Both the position numbers and the translations under genes were made by a program. Below, piece after piece: positions 1 through 6,423 of a DNA stretch of 7,194 nt. Numbering within the stretch: position 1 is the stretch's first letter; the number at the start of each line of letters is the position of its first letter. Below the pieces are notes generated by a model. It ran no database searches. It was not told the DNA's origin and saw only the letters and a program-made list of their open reading frames with translations. Source of the DNA: Pseudomonadota bacterium (GTDB lineage Bacteria; Pseudomonadota; Alphaproteobacteria; Acetobacterales; Acetobacteraceae); NCBI GenBank assembly GCA_021808205.1, contig JAKBCD010000084.1, positions 1 to 7,194 of the forward strand, read 5' to 3'.

Positions 1-41
1 ATGCCGGGTTTTTTGTTTGGAACGCGCTGAGATGCGAACCC

Positions 42-908
42 TTATTCCGCTTTGGCGGGTTCCGCGGCCTTGGCGCGCGGCGGCCGACCGCGGCGCTTTG
101 GTGCCGCGTTGTTTGGTTCCGTAAGGGTAAGCTCGGGCGTTGCCGCCGGCGGTGCCTCTGGCTTGATGGGAATGGCCCGCGGCTCTGGCATCACGGCCTC
201 GGATTTCACCTCAGGCTGTTCGCCAAGGCCAGCGGGCCCCTCATTGGCGGCGGCCCTCAATTCGGCTTCCAGGGCAGAGCTGATATCGATCGGCGTATCG
301 GCAATGGGGGTGGAGAACCGGTTTGGATGCTCCTGGCGGTCATGCCGCTCATGGCGGTCATGCCGGTCTCGGGGTTGGAATTCCTGACGCGGGCGTTGCT
401 CAAAACGGCGCTCCTGCCGGTTGTCGCCCTGCCGGTTATCGCGGTGCTCGCGGTTTTCATGCCGGTTTTCACCCTGACGGTTGTCGCGGTACTCGCGGGT
501 CTCTTGCCGTGACTCACGACTTTCCGGGGCCTCGCCTTCGGAGGTTTGCTCCCGGCGCTGATATTCGCCCTGGTTTTGGTAGCGCTGTTCGCCATTCTGG
601 CCGCCCTGGCTCGGCGGCGGCAGACCTTGCGCGGCGTTGATGGCGCTTATGATGCGGAAATAATGCTCTGCATGCTGGTAATACGCTTCGCCCAGCACCC
701 GGTCATTGGACGAGGCGGCGTCTCGCGCCAGTTGCGAATACTTGTCGTAGAGCTGCTGGGCCGTACCGCGTACCCGCATTTCGGGTCCAGAACTATCGAA
801 TACATGATTTCTGTTGAGCGGAATGCCGTTTTGCTGATTGCGAAACCCGCCTCCGCCGCCACCACTGCCAGAACGGTGGTTGCGTCCACGCATGCGCTTC
901 ATATTCAT
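42..908 (-). CDS. DUF4167 domain protein with long disordered, charged linker
   Basis: This 288-residue protein has an N-terminal DUF4167 domain, a family found mainly in alphaproteobacteria and without a firm biochemical role. Residues about 4-95 show the family pattern: a basic Arg/Gly start with a six-glycine run (16-21), then GPEMRVRG (41-48), KYSQLARDA (56-64) and QHAEHYFRI (78-86). Residues about 100-198 are low-complexity and rich in Arg, Gln, Glu, Asn, Asp and His, with a 15-residue tandem duplication (138-167) and an RH/RHD-rich stretch (180-194). The C-terminus is Pro/Ala/Glu-rich and ends in an AT-hook-like KRRGRPPR (271-278). No signal peptide or membrane segment is visible. Basic ends and a disordered middle fit a nucleic-acid or ribosome-associated role, but that is inference. 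The ATG at 908 is chosen; AAGGA lies 13 bases upstream, rather far, and M3 (ATG at 902) is an alternative. It sits downstream of prmC, as is usual for this family. Confidence 0.9.
   Translation of the reverse strand: MNMKRMRGRNHRSGSGGGGGGFRNQQNGIPLNRNHVFDSSGPEMRVRGTAQQLYDKYSQLARDAASSNDRVLGEAYYQHAEHYFRIISAINAAQGLPPPSQGGQNGEQRYQNQGEYQRREQTSEGEAPESRESRQETREYRDNRQGENRHENREHRDNRQGDNRQERRFEQRPRQEFQPRDRHDRHERHDRQEHPNRFSTPIADTPIDISSALEAELRAAANEGPAGLGEQPEVKSEAVMPEPRAIPIKPEAPPAATPELTLTEPNNAAPKRRGRPPRAKAAEPAKAE
327..371 (-). repeat. Short Arg/His/Asp-rich repeat tract in the DUF4167 gene
   Basis: This stretch encodes residues 180-194, a degenerate run of RDRH / RHER / RHDR units. On the plus strand it appears as recurring gcggtcatg and gccgctcatg words. 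It is in frame and looks like a low-complexity expansion of the charged linker, not a regulatory element. Confidence 0.55.
408..497 (-). repeat. 45-bp imperfect tandem duplication inside the DUF4167 gene
   Basis: Bases 453-497 and 408-452 are two adjacent 45-base copies that match at about 36 of 45 positions by hand alignment. They encode REYRDNRQGENRHEN (residues 138-152) and REHRDNRQGDNRQER (153-167). The copy length is a multiple of three, so the reading frame is kept. Most differences leave the residue class (charged or polar) unchanged. Confidence 0.8.
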
Positions 909-1055
909 GGTCTCGTGTCTATCCTTGCTTGCTGGCTTTGGCAGTGCGGCATCTGTTAGTCTATTGCCTTTCTGGCTCCGGGATTACCGAAGACTCGTGA
1001 GCAAGACGGACCGCGCTACTTGTGCTTAGCTGTAAATATTCATCCTGCCAATCAC
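909..1055 (-). other. 147-bp gap between prmC and the DUF4167 gene; probable 5' region of the latter
   Basis: This is the longest non-coding stretch in the window. It is AT-richer than its surroundings near the prmC end (about 1030-1060). No convincing rho-independent terminator follows prmC. On the minus strand a TTGGCA (1051-1046) resembles a -35 box, but 17 bases further on only TAAGCA appears, a poor -10 box, so no promoter is claimed. AAGGA (926-922) is the best ribosome-binding candidate for the DUF4167 gene. The gap's length, unlike the overlaps upstream, hints that this gene may have its own promoter. Confidence 0.4.
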
Positions 1056-1880
1056 TTATTTGCAGAATCTGAGCATTATGGCGCGCTCTGTGCCTGAAAG
1101 GTCGCGGCGCAGGGAACAGCCGAACCCTGCCTTGCGCGCCAGTTCCATCACTGATTTAGCCTGGCCAAGCCCAAGTTCAAGCACCGCAATCCCGCCGGGT
1201 GCCAAAATACGCGGTAGATCTGCAATAATCGCAGCATAGGCGGTCAGACCATCTATGCCGCCATCAAGGGCCAAGGCTGGTTCATAGCCGGCCACCTCGG
1301 CCATAAGGCCAGGAATATTCGTGCTTTCGATGTAAGGCGGGTTGGCGAGGACAAGCTCGAAACTGTGGTTGAGGGCGCTGGCCCAGTTGCCCGCCAAAAA
1401 CGCCGCGCGGCTGCCAAGGCCAAGGCGCCGGGCATTCTGCCGGGCCAGGGCGGCGGCATTCGGGTTCAAATCCACCCCCACGCCGAACGCGGCAGGACAT
1501 TCGTGCAGGCAGGCGAGAAGCAGACAGCCGGTGCCGGTGCCGAGGTCGAGCACGCTGCGCGGCGCAAGCCCTGATTCCAGCACCGCTTCCACCAGCGTTT
1601 CACTATCAGGCCGGGGGATGAGCGTGGCGGGGGAGGTAAGAAAATCCAGCCCCCAGAACTCCTTATGGCCGGTGATATAGGCCAGTGGCTCGCGCGCGGC
1701 GCGCCGGGCCAGGGGGGTTGCGTAGAGCTGCGGGTCTACCGTATCGCGCGCCAGCAGCCCGGCGGCATTGGTGCCAAGAGCAAAGGCCAGCAGCAAGCGT
1801 GCCTCCCGGCGCGGTGCCTCAATCCCCGCCCGCTTCAACCGGTCGGTGATATCAGCCAGCGCCTGGGCAATGGGGATCAA
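1056..1880 (-). CDS. prmC: Peptide chain release factor N5-glutamine methyltransferase
   Basis: PrmC (HemK) is a cytoplasmic SAM-dependent enzyme that methylates the glutamine of the GGQ motif in release factors RF1 and RF2, which speeds peptide release. The 274-residue product is a normal length. An N-terminal helical substrate-binding domain covers about residues 1-80. The family signature IPRPDSE follows at 88-94, then SAM motif I DLGTGTG (112-118), an acidic residue for the SAM ribose at D137, and the catalytic NPPY at 180-183, which holds the glutamine amide. The start is TTG at 1880-1878, forming a 4-base TTGA overlap with the prfA stop; the frame upstream of it has no ATG or GTG nearby, and no strong Shine-Dalgarno is visible. 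Translation is probably coupled to prfA, whose product is its substrate. The gene ends at TAA, 147 bases before the next one. Confidence 0.96.
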   Translation of the reverse strand: MIPIAQALADITDRLKRAGIEAPRREARLLLAFALGTNAAGLLARDTVDPQLYATPLARRAAREPLAYITGHKEFWGLDFLTSPATLIPRPDSETLVEAVLESGLAPRSVLDLGTGTGCLLLACLHECPAAFGVGVDLNPNAAALARQNARRLGLGSRAAFLAGNWASALNHSFELVLANPPYIESTNIPGLMAEVAGYEPALALDGGIDGLTAYAAIIADLPRILAPGGIAVLELGLGQAKSVMELARKAGFGCSLRRDLSGTERAIMLRFCK

Positions 1881-2938
1881 GTTTGCTCGGCCAGCCGCGC
1901 CGCTTGGTCCTCGGCTATCAGCGCGTCGATGATATCGTCGAAATCGCCCAGCATCACCCGGTCTATCTTGTGCAGCGTGAGGTTGATGCGATGGTCGGTC
2001 ACTCGCCCCTGCGGGAAGTTATAGGTGCGGATTCGCTCCGAACGGTCCCCCGTGCCCACTTGTCCCTTCCGGTGAGCCGCCCGACTGGCGTTCGCGCTGG
2101 CGCGCTGCTGGTCATAGATGCGCGAGCGCAAAATCTTCATGGCCTTTGCGCGGTTCTTATGCTGGCTGCGCTCCTCCTGCATCGCCACCACGGTGCCGGT
2201 GGGGATATGGGTGATGCGCACGGCTGACTCGGTCTTATTCACATGCTGCCCGCCAGCGCCAGAGGCGCGGTAGACATCGATGCGCAGATCGCTCTCGTTA
2301 ATGTCCACATCCACCTCTTCTGCTTCCGGCAGCACCGCCACGGTGATGGTGGAGGTATGGATGCGCCCTTGCGTTTCCGTGGTCGGCACGCGCTGCACGC
2401 GATGCACGCCGGACTCGAACTTCAGCTTGGCGAAAACGGATTTGCCGGTGATCTCGGCCATCGCCCCCTTTACCCCGCCCAGTTCGTTTTCCTCGTAATC
2501 CAGCACCTCGAACCGCCAACCCTGGGCGGCGGCATATTTCTGGTAAGCGACAAATAATTCCGCGGCGAACAGCCCAGCCTCGTCTCCGCCCGCGGCGGGG
2601 CGAATTTCCAGGATGCCGGAGCGGTCATCCGCCTCGTCCTTTGGTAAAAGTGCTAAGCGCACGGCCATTTCCAAATCTGGAATCTGCTGCTTCAGCTCAA
2701 GCAGTTCGGCTTCGGCGAGGTCCTTCATGTCCGGGTCGGTCAGCAGGGTTTCGGCTTCCGTTGCCTGTTTCTTCGCATTCCGTAGGGCGATGACTTTTTC
2801 CTCAACCGGGGTGAGTTCTGAAAGCTCCTTCGAGGCTTTCACGAAATCATCGCCCGCCAAGCTGCCCGAGAGCATGAAGCGCAACTCCTCTGCCCGAGCC
2901 ATGATTCTGTCGAGTTTCGATTCAAGCGACGAACTCAT
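1877..2938 (-). CDS. prfA: Peptide chain release factor 1 (RF1)
   Basis: RF1 recognises UAA and UAG in the ribosomal A site and triggers hydrolysis of peptidyl-tRNA. The 353-residue length is typical. Residues 1-100 form the helical N-terminal domain. The RF1-type stop-codon recognition tripeptide PxT is present as P185-T186-T187, within [12 protein letters not shown]2 would carry SPF. The catalytic GGQ lies at 229-231 inside [13 protein letters not shown], followed by the conserved [10 protein letters not shown] (258-267), [21 protein letters not shown] (298-317) and a C-terminal helical region. Start ATG 2938 overlaps the hisS stop by 4 bases (ATGA), with GGAG 11 bases upstream inside hisS. 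The stop overlaps the TTG start of prmC, which encodes the enzyme that methylates Q231. The gene appears intact. Confidence 0.98.
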   Translation of the reverse strand: MSSSLESKLDRIMARAEELRFMLSGSLAGDDFVKASKELSELTPVEEKVIALRNAKKQATEAETLLTDPDMKDLAEAELLELKQQIPDLEMAVRLALLPKDEADDRSGILEIRPAAGGDEAGLFAAELFVAYQKYAAAQGWRFEVLDYEENELGGVKGAMAEITGKSVFAKLKFESGVHRVQRVPTTETQGRIHTSTITVAVLPEAEEVDVDINESDLRIDVYRASGAGGQHVNKTESAVRITHIPTGTVVAMQEERSQHKNRAKAMKILRSRIYDQQRASANASRAAHRKGQVGTGDRSERIRTYNFPQGRVTDHRINLTLHKIDRVMLGDFDDIIDALIAEDQAARLAEQT

Positions 2939-4158
2939 GCGCCAAGACGCTCCACGAGCGTTTCCAGCGTCAGATCTTCCTGGCTGCCATCAGCAAGGTT
3001 CTTCAGTTTGATATCATCGCCCACCAGCACGGCGAAGGCCGCGCCGGATTTATTGGCGCGTTCCAGCCGTTTTTTCGCGGTCCCGGAATAGCCGATCTCG
3101 GCGGCGATGTTCTGCCCGCGCAGGAGGTTTAAAATTTCTAAGGCCCTGGCTTCGGCTTCGCCGTTCATTGGAATAACGGCAACCGGCATTGCGGCTTTCG
3201 GCGGGGCGGCGATGAGCATGGAAAGCCGCTCGATGCCCGCCCCCCAACCGATGCCCGGCACGTTGGGGCCACCCATCTGTTCCACCAGCCCATCATACCG
3301 ACCGCCCGCCATCACCGTGCCTTGCGCGCCCAGCGCATTGGTAACGAATTCAAAGGCGGTGTGATTGTAGTAATCCAGCCCTCGCACGATGCGCGGGTTT
3401 TCCTGGAAGGGCACGCCAAAGGCTGTGAGGGTGGATTTCAAACCGTTATAGAACTCAGCAGCATCTTGCGTAAGATGCGCATAGATCAGCGGGGCCTTTT
3501 CGACGAGCACCTTGTCGCCCTCATCCTTGGAATCCAGGATGCGCAGCGGATTTTTTTCCAGCCGCAGCTTGCTGTCCTCTGAAAGTTGCGTGGCATGGGC
3601 GGAGAAATATTTCACCAGGGCCGCGCGATAATTCTCCCGACTTGGCGCATCGCCCAGCGTGTTGATGTTGAGCTCGACATCCTTGGCGACACCTAGCTCC
3701 TGCAAAATCCGCCAACCGGCTGAGATCACGTCGGCATCTGCAATCGGCGTGGCGGGGCCAAGCAATTCCAGGCCGATTTGGTGGAACTGCCGGTAGCGGC
3801 CCTTCTGCGGGCGTTCGTAACGAAACATCGGCCCGGCATAGAACACTTTCTGCGGCAGGGTCTGTGTCAGCCCGCCGGTGATGAGCGCGCGGCACACGCC
3901 TGCCGTACCCTCCGGGCGCAGCGTGATAGACTCCCCACCGCGATCCTCGAAGCTGTACATTTCCTTGGTCACCACATCGGAGGTTTCGCCCAGTGTGCGG
4001 GAAAATACGCGCGTATCCTCGAAAATCGGCGTCTGCCATTCGGAAAACCCAAACAGCGCGGTCACGCGCCGCGCGGTTTCCACCACATGAAAATGCCGTG
4101 CCGCATCCTCGCCAATCAAATCCCGCGTGCCGCGCACAGGTTGCAGTTGGTTTGCCAT
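2935..4158 (-). CDS. hisS: Histidyl-tRNA synthetase
   Basis: HisRS is a class II aminoacyl-tRNA synthetase that charges tRNA-His in the cytoplasm, usually as a homodimer. The 407-residue product starts with [13 protein letters not shown], the usual HisRS N-terminus. Motif 1 is around 36-48. Motif 2 is [16 protein letters not shown] (112-127). The histidine-specific HisA motif RGLDYY is at 259-264, and motif 3 [11 protein letters not shown] at 302-312 carries the ATP-binding arginine. The C-terminal anticodon-binding domain spans about 325-407. Start ATG 4158 is supported by AGGA four bases upstream (4166-4163). The stop overlaps prfA by 4 bases, implying co-translation. An intrinsic terminator lies immediately upstream, between ispG and this gene, leaving no room for a normal promoter after it. 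Motif 2 is canonical, which matters for tRNA-His recognition (see findings). Confidence 0.98.
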   Translation of the reverse strand: MANQLQPVRGTRDLIGEDAARHFHVVETARRVTALFGFSEWQTPIFEDTRVFSRTLGETSDVVTKEMYSFEDRGGESITLRPEGTAGVCRALITGGLTQTLPQKVFYAGPMFRYERPQKGRYRQFHQIGLELLGPATPIADADVISAGWRILQELGVAKDVELNINTLGDAPSRENYRAALVKYFSAHATQLSEDSKLRLEKNPLRILDSKDEGDKVLVEKAPLIYAHLTQDAAEFYNGLKSTLTAFGVPFQENPRIVRGLDYYNHTAFEFVTNALGAQGTVMAGGRYDGLVEQMGGPNVPGIGWGAGIERLSMLIAAPPKAAMPVAVIPMNGEAEARALEILNLLRGQNIAAEIGYSGTAKKRLERANKSGAAFAVLVGDDIKLKNLADGSQEDLTLETLVERLGA

Positions 4159-4162
4159 TTCG

Positions 4163-4166
4163 TCCT
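4163..4166 (-). promoter_or_regulatory. Ribosome-binding site of hisS
   Basis: AGGA on the minus strand lies four bases before the hisS ATG. It begins five bases after the end of the terminator's T-rich run at 4171. An out-of-frame ATG (4171-4169, preceded by another at 4174) lies just upstream and opens a shadow frame. Confidence 0.65.
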
Positions 4167-4170
4167 ACCA

Positions 4171-4204
4171 TCAAAACAAAAACCGGGGCGGAAATCCGCC
4201 CCGG
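4171..4204 (-). terminator. Intrinsic (rho-independent) terminator after ispG
   Basis: A perfect inverted repeat, ccggggcgga (4183-4192) and tccgccccgg (4195-4204), forms a 9- to 10-bp GC-rich stem with a 2- to 4-base loop. On the minus strand it is followed directly by TTTTTGTTTTGA (4182-4171). On the plus strand the stem is followed by AAAACC, so the signal is oriented for minus-strand transcription. It lies 26 bases after the ispG stop and only 12 bases before the hisS start codon. It should therefore end or attenuate transcription from ptsP-rodZ-ispG before the hisS-prfA-prmC unit. Confidence 0.88.
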
Positions 4205-4230
4205 AAAACCGTCATTTCAAAACCGCGCCG

Positions 4231-5355
4231 CTATTGCGCAGCGATTTTGGCCGCCGCCTTTTCCGCCTCGATCTTGGCGGCGCGGGTTTCCACCAACTTC
4301 ACCAGATGCTCGACCATCTCTTCGTCGGAGATGGTGTGGTCGGTCTTGCCGGAGGCGTAGATCATGTGCCGCCCGCCGCCGCCGCCGGTGAGGCCAAGAT
4401 CGGTCATCAACGCCTCGCCGGGGCCGTTTACCACGCAGCCGATGATGGAAAGTGTAACCGGCGTCTGGATATGCGCCAGGCGTTCTTCCAGTGTTTCCAC
4501 TGTCTTGATGACGTTGAAGCCCTGGCGCGCGCAAGAGGGGCAGGAGATGATGCGCACACCGCGATGACGGATGCCGAGCGATTTCAGAATGTCCCAGCCC
4601 ACCAGCACTTCTTCCTCGGGTTCGGCCGAGAGCGAAACGCGCATGGTGTCGCCAATCCCGGCCCAGAGCAGCGAGCCCAGCCCGATGGAGGATTTTACCG
4701 TACCAGCGCGTTTGGAACCTGCCTCGGTGATGCCGATATGCAGCGGGTGATCGCATTGTTCAGCCAATTGCTGATACGCCGCGACGGCCATGAACACGTC
4801 GGACGCCTTCACGGAGATCTTGAATTCGTGGAAATCATGGTCCTGCAGTATCTTCGCGTGTTCCAGGGCTGATTCCACCAGCGCCTCGGGGTTGGGCTCG
4901 CCGTATTTTTCCAGCAGATGCTTCTCAAGCGAACCGGCATTCACGCCGATACGCATGGAGCAATTATGGTCGCGCGCCGCCTTGATCACTTCCTTCACAC
5001 GTTCCGGCGAGCCGATATTGCCGGGATTGATGCGCAAGCATGCCGCCCCCGCCTCAGCCGCTTCGATCCCGCGTTTGTAGTGGAAATGGATGTCCGCGAC
5101 GATGGGTACGTTCACGCGCTGGACGATGTGCTTGAGTGCTGCCGTGCTTTCCTCATCCGGGCAGGAGACGCGGACAATATCCACACCGGCTTTCTCGGCG
5201 CGCAGAATTTGCGCAACAGTGGCTTCCACATCATGGGTCAGCGTGTTGGTCATGGTCTGCACTGAAATTGGCGCATCGCCACCCACTTTCACGTTGCCGA
5301 CGCTGATCTGCCTGGATTTACGGCGGTCGATCTGCTGGTATTCACGGTAATTCAT
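4231..5355 (-). CDS. ispG: 4-hydroxy-3-methylbut-2-enyl diphosphate synthase (IspG/GcpE)
   Basis: IspG carries out the penultimate step of the methylerythritol phosphate pathway. It reductively opens 2-C-methyl-erythritol 2,4-cyclodiphosphate to HMBPP with a [4Fe-4S] cluster, feeding isoprenoid, quinone and hopanoid synthesis. The 374-residue product is close to the E. coli enzyme in size. The N-terminal TIM barrel includes [10 protein letters not shown] (61-70), [10 protein letters not shown] (84-93) and LRINPGNIG (107-115). The C-terminal cluster domain has the expected ligands C272, C275 and C307 plus E314 in NGPGE (310-314). The frame is open 58 codons further upstream into the RodZ-like gene, but ATG 5355 is chosen because AAAGGA sits six bases before it and [12 protein letters not shown] is a normal IspG start. 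The last 20 residues are an Ala/Lys/Glu-rich tail. It lies 10 bases after rodZ and is followed by a strong terminator. Confidence 0.98.
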   Translation of the reverse strand: MNYREYQQIDRRKSRQISVGNVKVGGDAPISVQTMTNTLTHDVEATVAQILRAEKAGVDIVRVSCPDEESTAALKHIVQRVNVPIVADIHFHYKRGIEAAEAGAACLRINPGNIGSPERVKEVIKAARDHNCSMRIGVNAGSLEKHLLEKYGEPNPEALVESALEHAKILQDHDFHEFKISVKASDVFMAVAAYQQLAEQCDHPLHIGITEAGSKRAGTVKSSIGLGSLLWAGIGDTMRVSLSAEPEEEVLVGWDILKSLGIRHRGVRIISCPSCARQGFNVIKTVETLEERLAHIQTPVTLSIIGCVVNGPGEALMTDLGLTGGGGGRHMIYASGKTDHTISDEEMVEHLVKLVETRAAKIEAEKAAAKIAAQ

Positions 5356-5361
5356 GCGGGT

Positions 5362-5367
5362 TCCTTT
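5362..5367 (-). promoter_or_regulatory. Ribosome-binding site of ispG
   Basis: AAAGGA on the minus strand lies six bases before ATG 5355 and overlaps the TAA stop of the RodZ-like gene (5368-5366). It settles the ispG start against the longer open frame and suggests translational coupling with the upstream gene. Confidence 0.8.
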
Positions 5368-6391
5368 ACTGGGCGGTCCCGCTGTCAGGAGCGGGGCTGG
5401 ACGGGCCTGCGGGTGCGGGGGCATTGCCGCTGGCATCCGGGGTAAGCTGATAATTGTGCAGCACCACTCCAACCGCACCCAGCGGCTGGCCTGGCGTGCC
5501 GTTGGTGGCGATGAAGGTACCGCCTGCATTGCCGGTGGTCATTTTCAACCCGGCTTCCTGCGGCACCGGCCAGCTATCGCCAGCATGCAGCACTTTGCTG
5601 AACAGAATATTGCCGCTGGCATCCGTCACCTGTACCCAGGCATCCTGCGTGGCGGTTATGACCATGCCCGCACCAGGTGCCGGTGCCGTTGCAGGCGGTA
5701 TGCTGGCAGTGGCTTGTGGGCTGGCAGTCGCGGGTGGGCTGGCAGTCGCGGGTATGCTGGTAGTAGAAGTGCCCGTCGCGGCAGCTGGCGCAGGCGGGGT
5801 TGACACCTGGGGCGGGCTTGCCGCCGTCACCGGGGGGGTGGTCTGCGCCACAGGAGGCTTGGCTTGCGACGCTGTGGGCTTGGCCGGAGATGGGGTTACC
5901 TTTGGCGGGATGGCCAAGGGTTGCAGCTCCGCCGGCACTTGCGGCACCGATTGCGCGCGCTGCCGCGCCCGCTCGCTGTAGTGATACCACAGCCCGTAGG
6001 CGGCCAGCACAACGATGAAGCCGATGAAGACGATCGCACCTTTTGGCACACCGCGGTCTGGCACCGGAGCCAGATACTGGATCTCGTTCTTCGGCAATTC
6101 TCCCAGCTGTCCGGCATCGCGGAAGCGGCGGAGTATTTCCTCACCATCCAACCCCAAAGCCTGCGCGTAAGAGCGCACGAACCCGGCGCGGTAGGCGGGG
6201 CCGGGCAAAGACCTAAGATCGCCCTCCTCGATCGCGTCGAGAAATTCCGGGCGGATGCGTAAGCCCTCCGCCACCTGGGGCAATCGCCAGCCCAACCGCT
6301 CACGCACTTCCCGCAGGCCTGCGCCAACCTGTTCGGCAGGCGAGGTTAATCCGGTTTCCACAATTTCACGTCCAGTCTGATGATCCGGCAT
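5366..6391 (-). CDS. rodZ: RodZ-like protein: helix-turn-helix, one membrane segment, DUF4115
   Basis: This looks like RodZ, an inner-membrane protein that links the MreB cytoskeleton to cell-wall elongation. The product is 341 residues, near the E. coli size. Residues about 19-92 form the cytoplasmic xenobiotic-response-type helix-turn-helix ([24 protein letters not shown], then [19 protein letters not shown]). F71 and Y75 lie where other RodZ proteins contact MreB. A single hydrophobic segment is at 118-137. A Pro/Ala/Thr/Ser-rich linker (about 148-241) follows, then a DUF4115 domain (about 243-316) with [18 protein letters not shown] and AGDSWPV, then a 25-residue Pro/Ala tail. ATG 6391 is preceded by AAAGGG at five bases; the frame runs open upstream into ptsP but that part has no RodZ features. 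The rodZ-ispG-hisS order matches E. coli. No mreB is in the window, so the cytoskeletal role is inferred from architecture and context. Confidence 0.85.
   Translation of the reverse strand: MPDHQTGREIVETGLTSPAEQVGAGLREVRERLGWRLPQVAEGLRIRPEFLDAIEEGDLRSLPGPAYRAGFVRSYAQALGLDGEEILRRFRDAGQLGELPKNEIQYLAPVPDRGVPKGAIVFIGFIVVLAAYGLWYHYSERARQRAQSVPQVPAELQPLAIPPKVTPSPAKPTASQAKPPVAQTTPPVTAASPPQVSTPPAPAAATGTSTTSIPATASPPATASPQATASIPPATAPAPGAGMVITATQDAWVQVTDASGNILFSKVLHAGDSWPVPQEAGLKMTTGNAGGTFIATNGTPGQPLGAVGVVLHNYQLTPDASGNAPAPAGPSSPAPDSGTAQ
5702..5755 (-). repeat. 18-bp tandem repeats in the RodZ-like linker
   Basis: Three in-frame 18-base units encode residues 213-230, read as [12 protein letters not shown] and PQATAS. 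At the DNA level 5719-5736 and 5737-5754 match at 17 of 18 bases, and the neighbouring 5701-5718 matches less well (about 14 of 18). The tract extends the presumed periplasmic Pro/Ala/Thr/Ser linker between the membrane segment and the DUF4115 domain. Confidence 0.8.
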
Positions 6392-6396
6392 CTTTA

Positions 6397-6402
6397 CCCT
6401 TT
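6397..6402 (-). promoter_or_regulatory. Ribosome-binding site of the RodZ-like gene
   Basis: AAAGGG on the minus strand lies five bases before ATG 6391, within the 32-base gap after ptsP. It supports this start over the in-frame extension that would overlap ptsP by about 230 bases. Confidence 0.75.
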
Positions 6403-6423
6403 TAGCCCGGAATCGCGCATCTC

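Noticed and set aside
1..41. A possible terminator after the DUF4167 gene (gggtt near 6-10 and aaccc at 37-41).
   Set aside because: The stem is only five bases with a loop of about 26 bases, too weak to call; the region is cut by the window edge.
408..497. The repeated words in the DUF4167 gene considered as a CRISPR array.
   Set aside because: The copies are directly adjacent, diverged, in frame and coding, with no spacers.
1023..1051. A sigma-70-like promoter (TTGGCA with a 17-base spacer) between prmC and the DUF4167 gene.
   Set aside because: The matching -10 position reads TAAGCA, which agrees with the consensus at only two of six bases.
3521..4174. A 217-codon minus-strand frame starting at ATG 4174, 16 bases ahead of hisS.
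   Set aside because: It is the +1 frame of hisS, with a composition typical of a shadow frame, while hisS itself has all class II motifs.
4217..4756. A 179-codon minus-strand frame inside ispG.
   Set aside because: It is an alternative frame of ispG, which carries the conserved cysteines in its own frame.
3778..4872. A 364-codon plus-strand open frame running antisense across hisS, the terminator and ispG.
   Set aside because: It is opposite two firmly identified genes, crosses their non-coding junction, and its translation shows no recognisable domain; high GC content makes long antisense frames common.
5356..5529. A 58-codon N-terminal extension of ispG into the RodZ-like gene.
   Set aside because: The extension overlaps the DUF4115-coding region, has no IspG similarity, and ATG 5355 has a well-placed ribosome site.
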